A model generated the notes under the pieces. It had not been told where the DNA came from. It did no database searches and saw only the letters and a list, made by a program, of their open reading frames with translations. 7,664 nt of DNA from an uncultured Opitutia bacterium (GTDB lineage Bacteria > Verrucomicrobiota > Verrucomicrobiia > Opitutales > Opitutaceae), in assembly GCA_937952235.1 (NCBI GenBank), contig CALFZM010000232.1, positions 1 to 7,664 on the forward strand, given 5' to 3'. Shown here piece after piece: positions 7,051 through 7,664 of the stretch. Position 1 is the stretch's first letter. Each line of letters opens with the position of its first letter. Position numbers and translations under genes: made by a program.

Positions 7051-7314
7051 TCAGGACTGACCGGCCTTGCTCTTGATGTAGTCGATCACCTGACCGACCG
7101 TCTGGAGCTTCTCGGCATCGGACTCGGGAATCTCGCCCTTGATCTCGTCCTTGAACTCCTCCTCGAAAGCCATGATCAGCTCGACCGTATCGAGCGAATC
7201 AGCACCAAGATCGTCGAGGAAGGACGCCGTCGGCGTGATCTGCTCTTCATTCACATTGAGCTGATTCACGATGATTTCCTTGACGCGTTGTTCGATGGTT
7301 TTTGGGTCGGCCAT
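7051..7314 (-). CDS. acpP: Acyl carrier protein
   Basis: The 87-residue acidic protein is the acyl carrier protein that holds growing fatty acids on a phosphopantetheine arm. The attachment serine is Ser40 in LGADSLDTVELIMAFEEEF, and the rest follows the four-helix ACP pattern from VKEIIVNQLN to the C-terminal VGQVIDYIKSK. Compared with E. coli ACP, where the segment after helix II reads EEEFDTEIPDEEAEK, this protein has EEEFKDEIKGEIPESDAEK, about four residues more. The extra part looks like a repeat of the D/G-E-I motif. The ATG at 7314 gives the usual N terminus (MADPKTIEQRVKEII); a longer upstream ORF would add unconserved residues overlapping fabG. It lies 40 bases after fabG and is followed by a strong terminator. 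No Shine-Dalgarno motif precedes it; the bases just upstream are AT-rich. Confidence 0.97.
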   Translation of the reverse strand: MADPKTIEQRVKEIIVNQLNVNEEQITPTASFLDDLGADSLDTVELIMAFEEEFKDEIKGEIPESDAEKLQTVGQVIDYIKSKAGQS

Positions 7315-7322
7315 TGTACGAA

Positions 7323-7328
7323 ATTTTA
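7323..7328 (-). promoter_or_regulatory. Possible -10 element before acpP
   Basis: TAAAAT on the minus strand differs from TATAAT at one position and lies in the 40-base gap between fabG and acpP, eight bases before the acpP ATG. A transcript starting the usual distance downstream would be almost leaderless. No good -35 hexamer is found at the right spacing, so the AT-rich patch may instead help SD-independent translation start. Confidence 0.25.
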
Positions 7329-7354
7329 GAGGGAAAGACGGTCGTGCGCAGGGT

Positions 7355-7664
7355 TCACATCGCCATCCCACCGTCAACGTTAAAAACTTGTCCGGTGATG
7401 TAGCCGGCCTGCTCGGAACAGAGAAACGCCGTGAGCGCCGCCACGTCCGCCGATTCGCCGAAACGCTTGAGCGGCACCACCTCGAGAATTCGCGTCGCCG
7501 CCTCGGGATTGTTGACGAATTCGCTGGTCATATCGGTCTTGATGAAGCCCGGCGCGACCGCATTCACAGTCACGCTGCGCGAGGCGAACTCGCGCGCCAG
7601 GGTCTTCGTCAGCCCGATCATGCCCGCCTTCGCCGCCGAGTAATTGGCCTGCCCCGCGTTGCCC
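7355..7664 (-). CDS. fabG: 3-oxoacyl-ACP reductase FabG (C-terminal part, cut by window edge)
   Basis: FabG is the NADPH-dependent short-chain dehydrogenase that reduces 3-oxoacyl-ACP in fatty acid synthesis. Only the last 102 residues or so are in the window; the frame stays open to position 7664 and the N-terminal Rossmann part lies beyond. The visible part starts GNAGQANYSAAKAG, which contains the catalytic YxxxK of the SDR family (codons near 7643 and 7631). It continues with GLTKTLAREFASRSVTVNAVAPGFIKTDMT and ends with GYITGQVFNVDGGMAM, the standard FabG C terminus. The fabG-acpP-fabF gene order supports FabG over other SDR enzymes. Confidence 0.95.
   Translation of the reverse strand, partial: GNAGQANYSAAKAGMIGLTKTLAREFASRSVTVNAVAPGFIKTDMTSEFVNNPEAATRILEVVPLKRFGESADVAALTAFLCSEQAGYITGQVFNVDGGMAM

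Overview
This GC-rich window is a compact block of bacterial housekeeping genes with no phage, CRISPR, tRNA, rRNA or insertion-sequence content that I can see. The combination of a sigma-54 factor, TsaD, a CtpA-type protease, a MidA-family methyltransferase, an L28 with a Bacteroidetes/Verrucomicrobia-like sequence, and type II fatty acid synthesis genes, together with a lack of Shine-Dalgarno motifs, suggests a Verrucomicrobiota member, perhaps Opitutaceae. That placement is inference from protein flavour, not from a search.

Layout from left to right: rpoN (+) nearly fills the first 1.55 kb. Converging on it with a 29-base gap is a minus-strand pair, a membrane-anchored S41 (CtpA/Prc-like) protease followed by tsaD, joined by a stop/start junction with one base between them. 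Head-to-head with the protease is a MidA/NDUFAF7-like methyltransferase (+), followed by rpmB (+) with its own candidate promoter and a textbook intrinsic terminator.

After rpmB lies the only sizeable noncoding stretch (about 5279-5695, 417 bases). It holds the rpmB terminator and then two tandem copies, about 150 bases apart, of a highly structured repeat. Each copy consists of two inverted hairpin units that begin with the same AAGGTGGAG-like string and share the same stem length and loop, an architecture like that of REP/BIME elements. This is the most unusual thing in the window.

The right third is a minus-strand fatty acid synthesis cluster, fabG (cut by the window edge), acpP and fabF. 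A strong intrinsic terminator-like hairpin lies between acpP and fabF, which would let acyl carrier protein be made in excess over FabF. The ACP carries an apparent four-residue duplication after helix II.

None of the seven visible start codons has a recognisable Shine-Dalgarno sequence. I found no convincing new multi-gene system. The items worth following up are the paired-hairpin repeat, the terminator within the fab cluster, the SD-less starts, the degenerate SAM motif of the methyltransferase and the ACP insertion.
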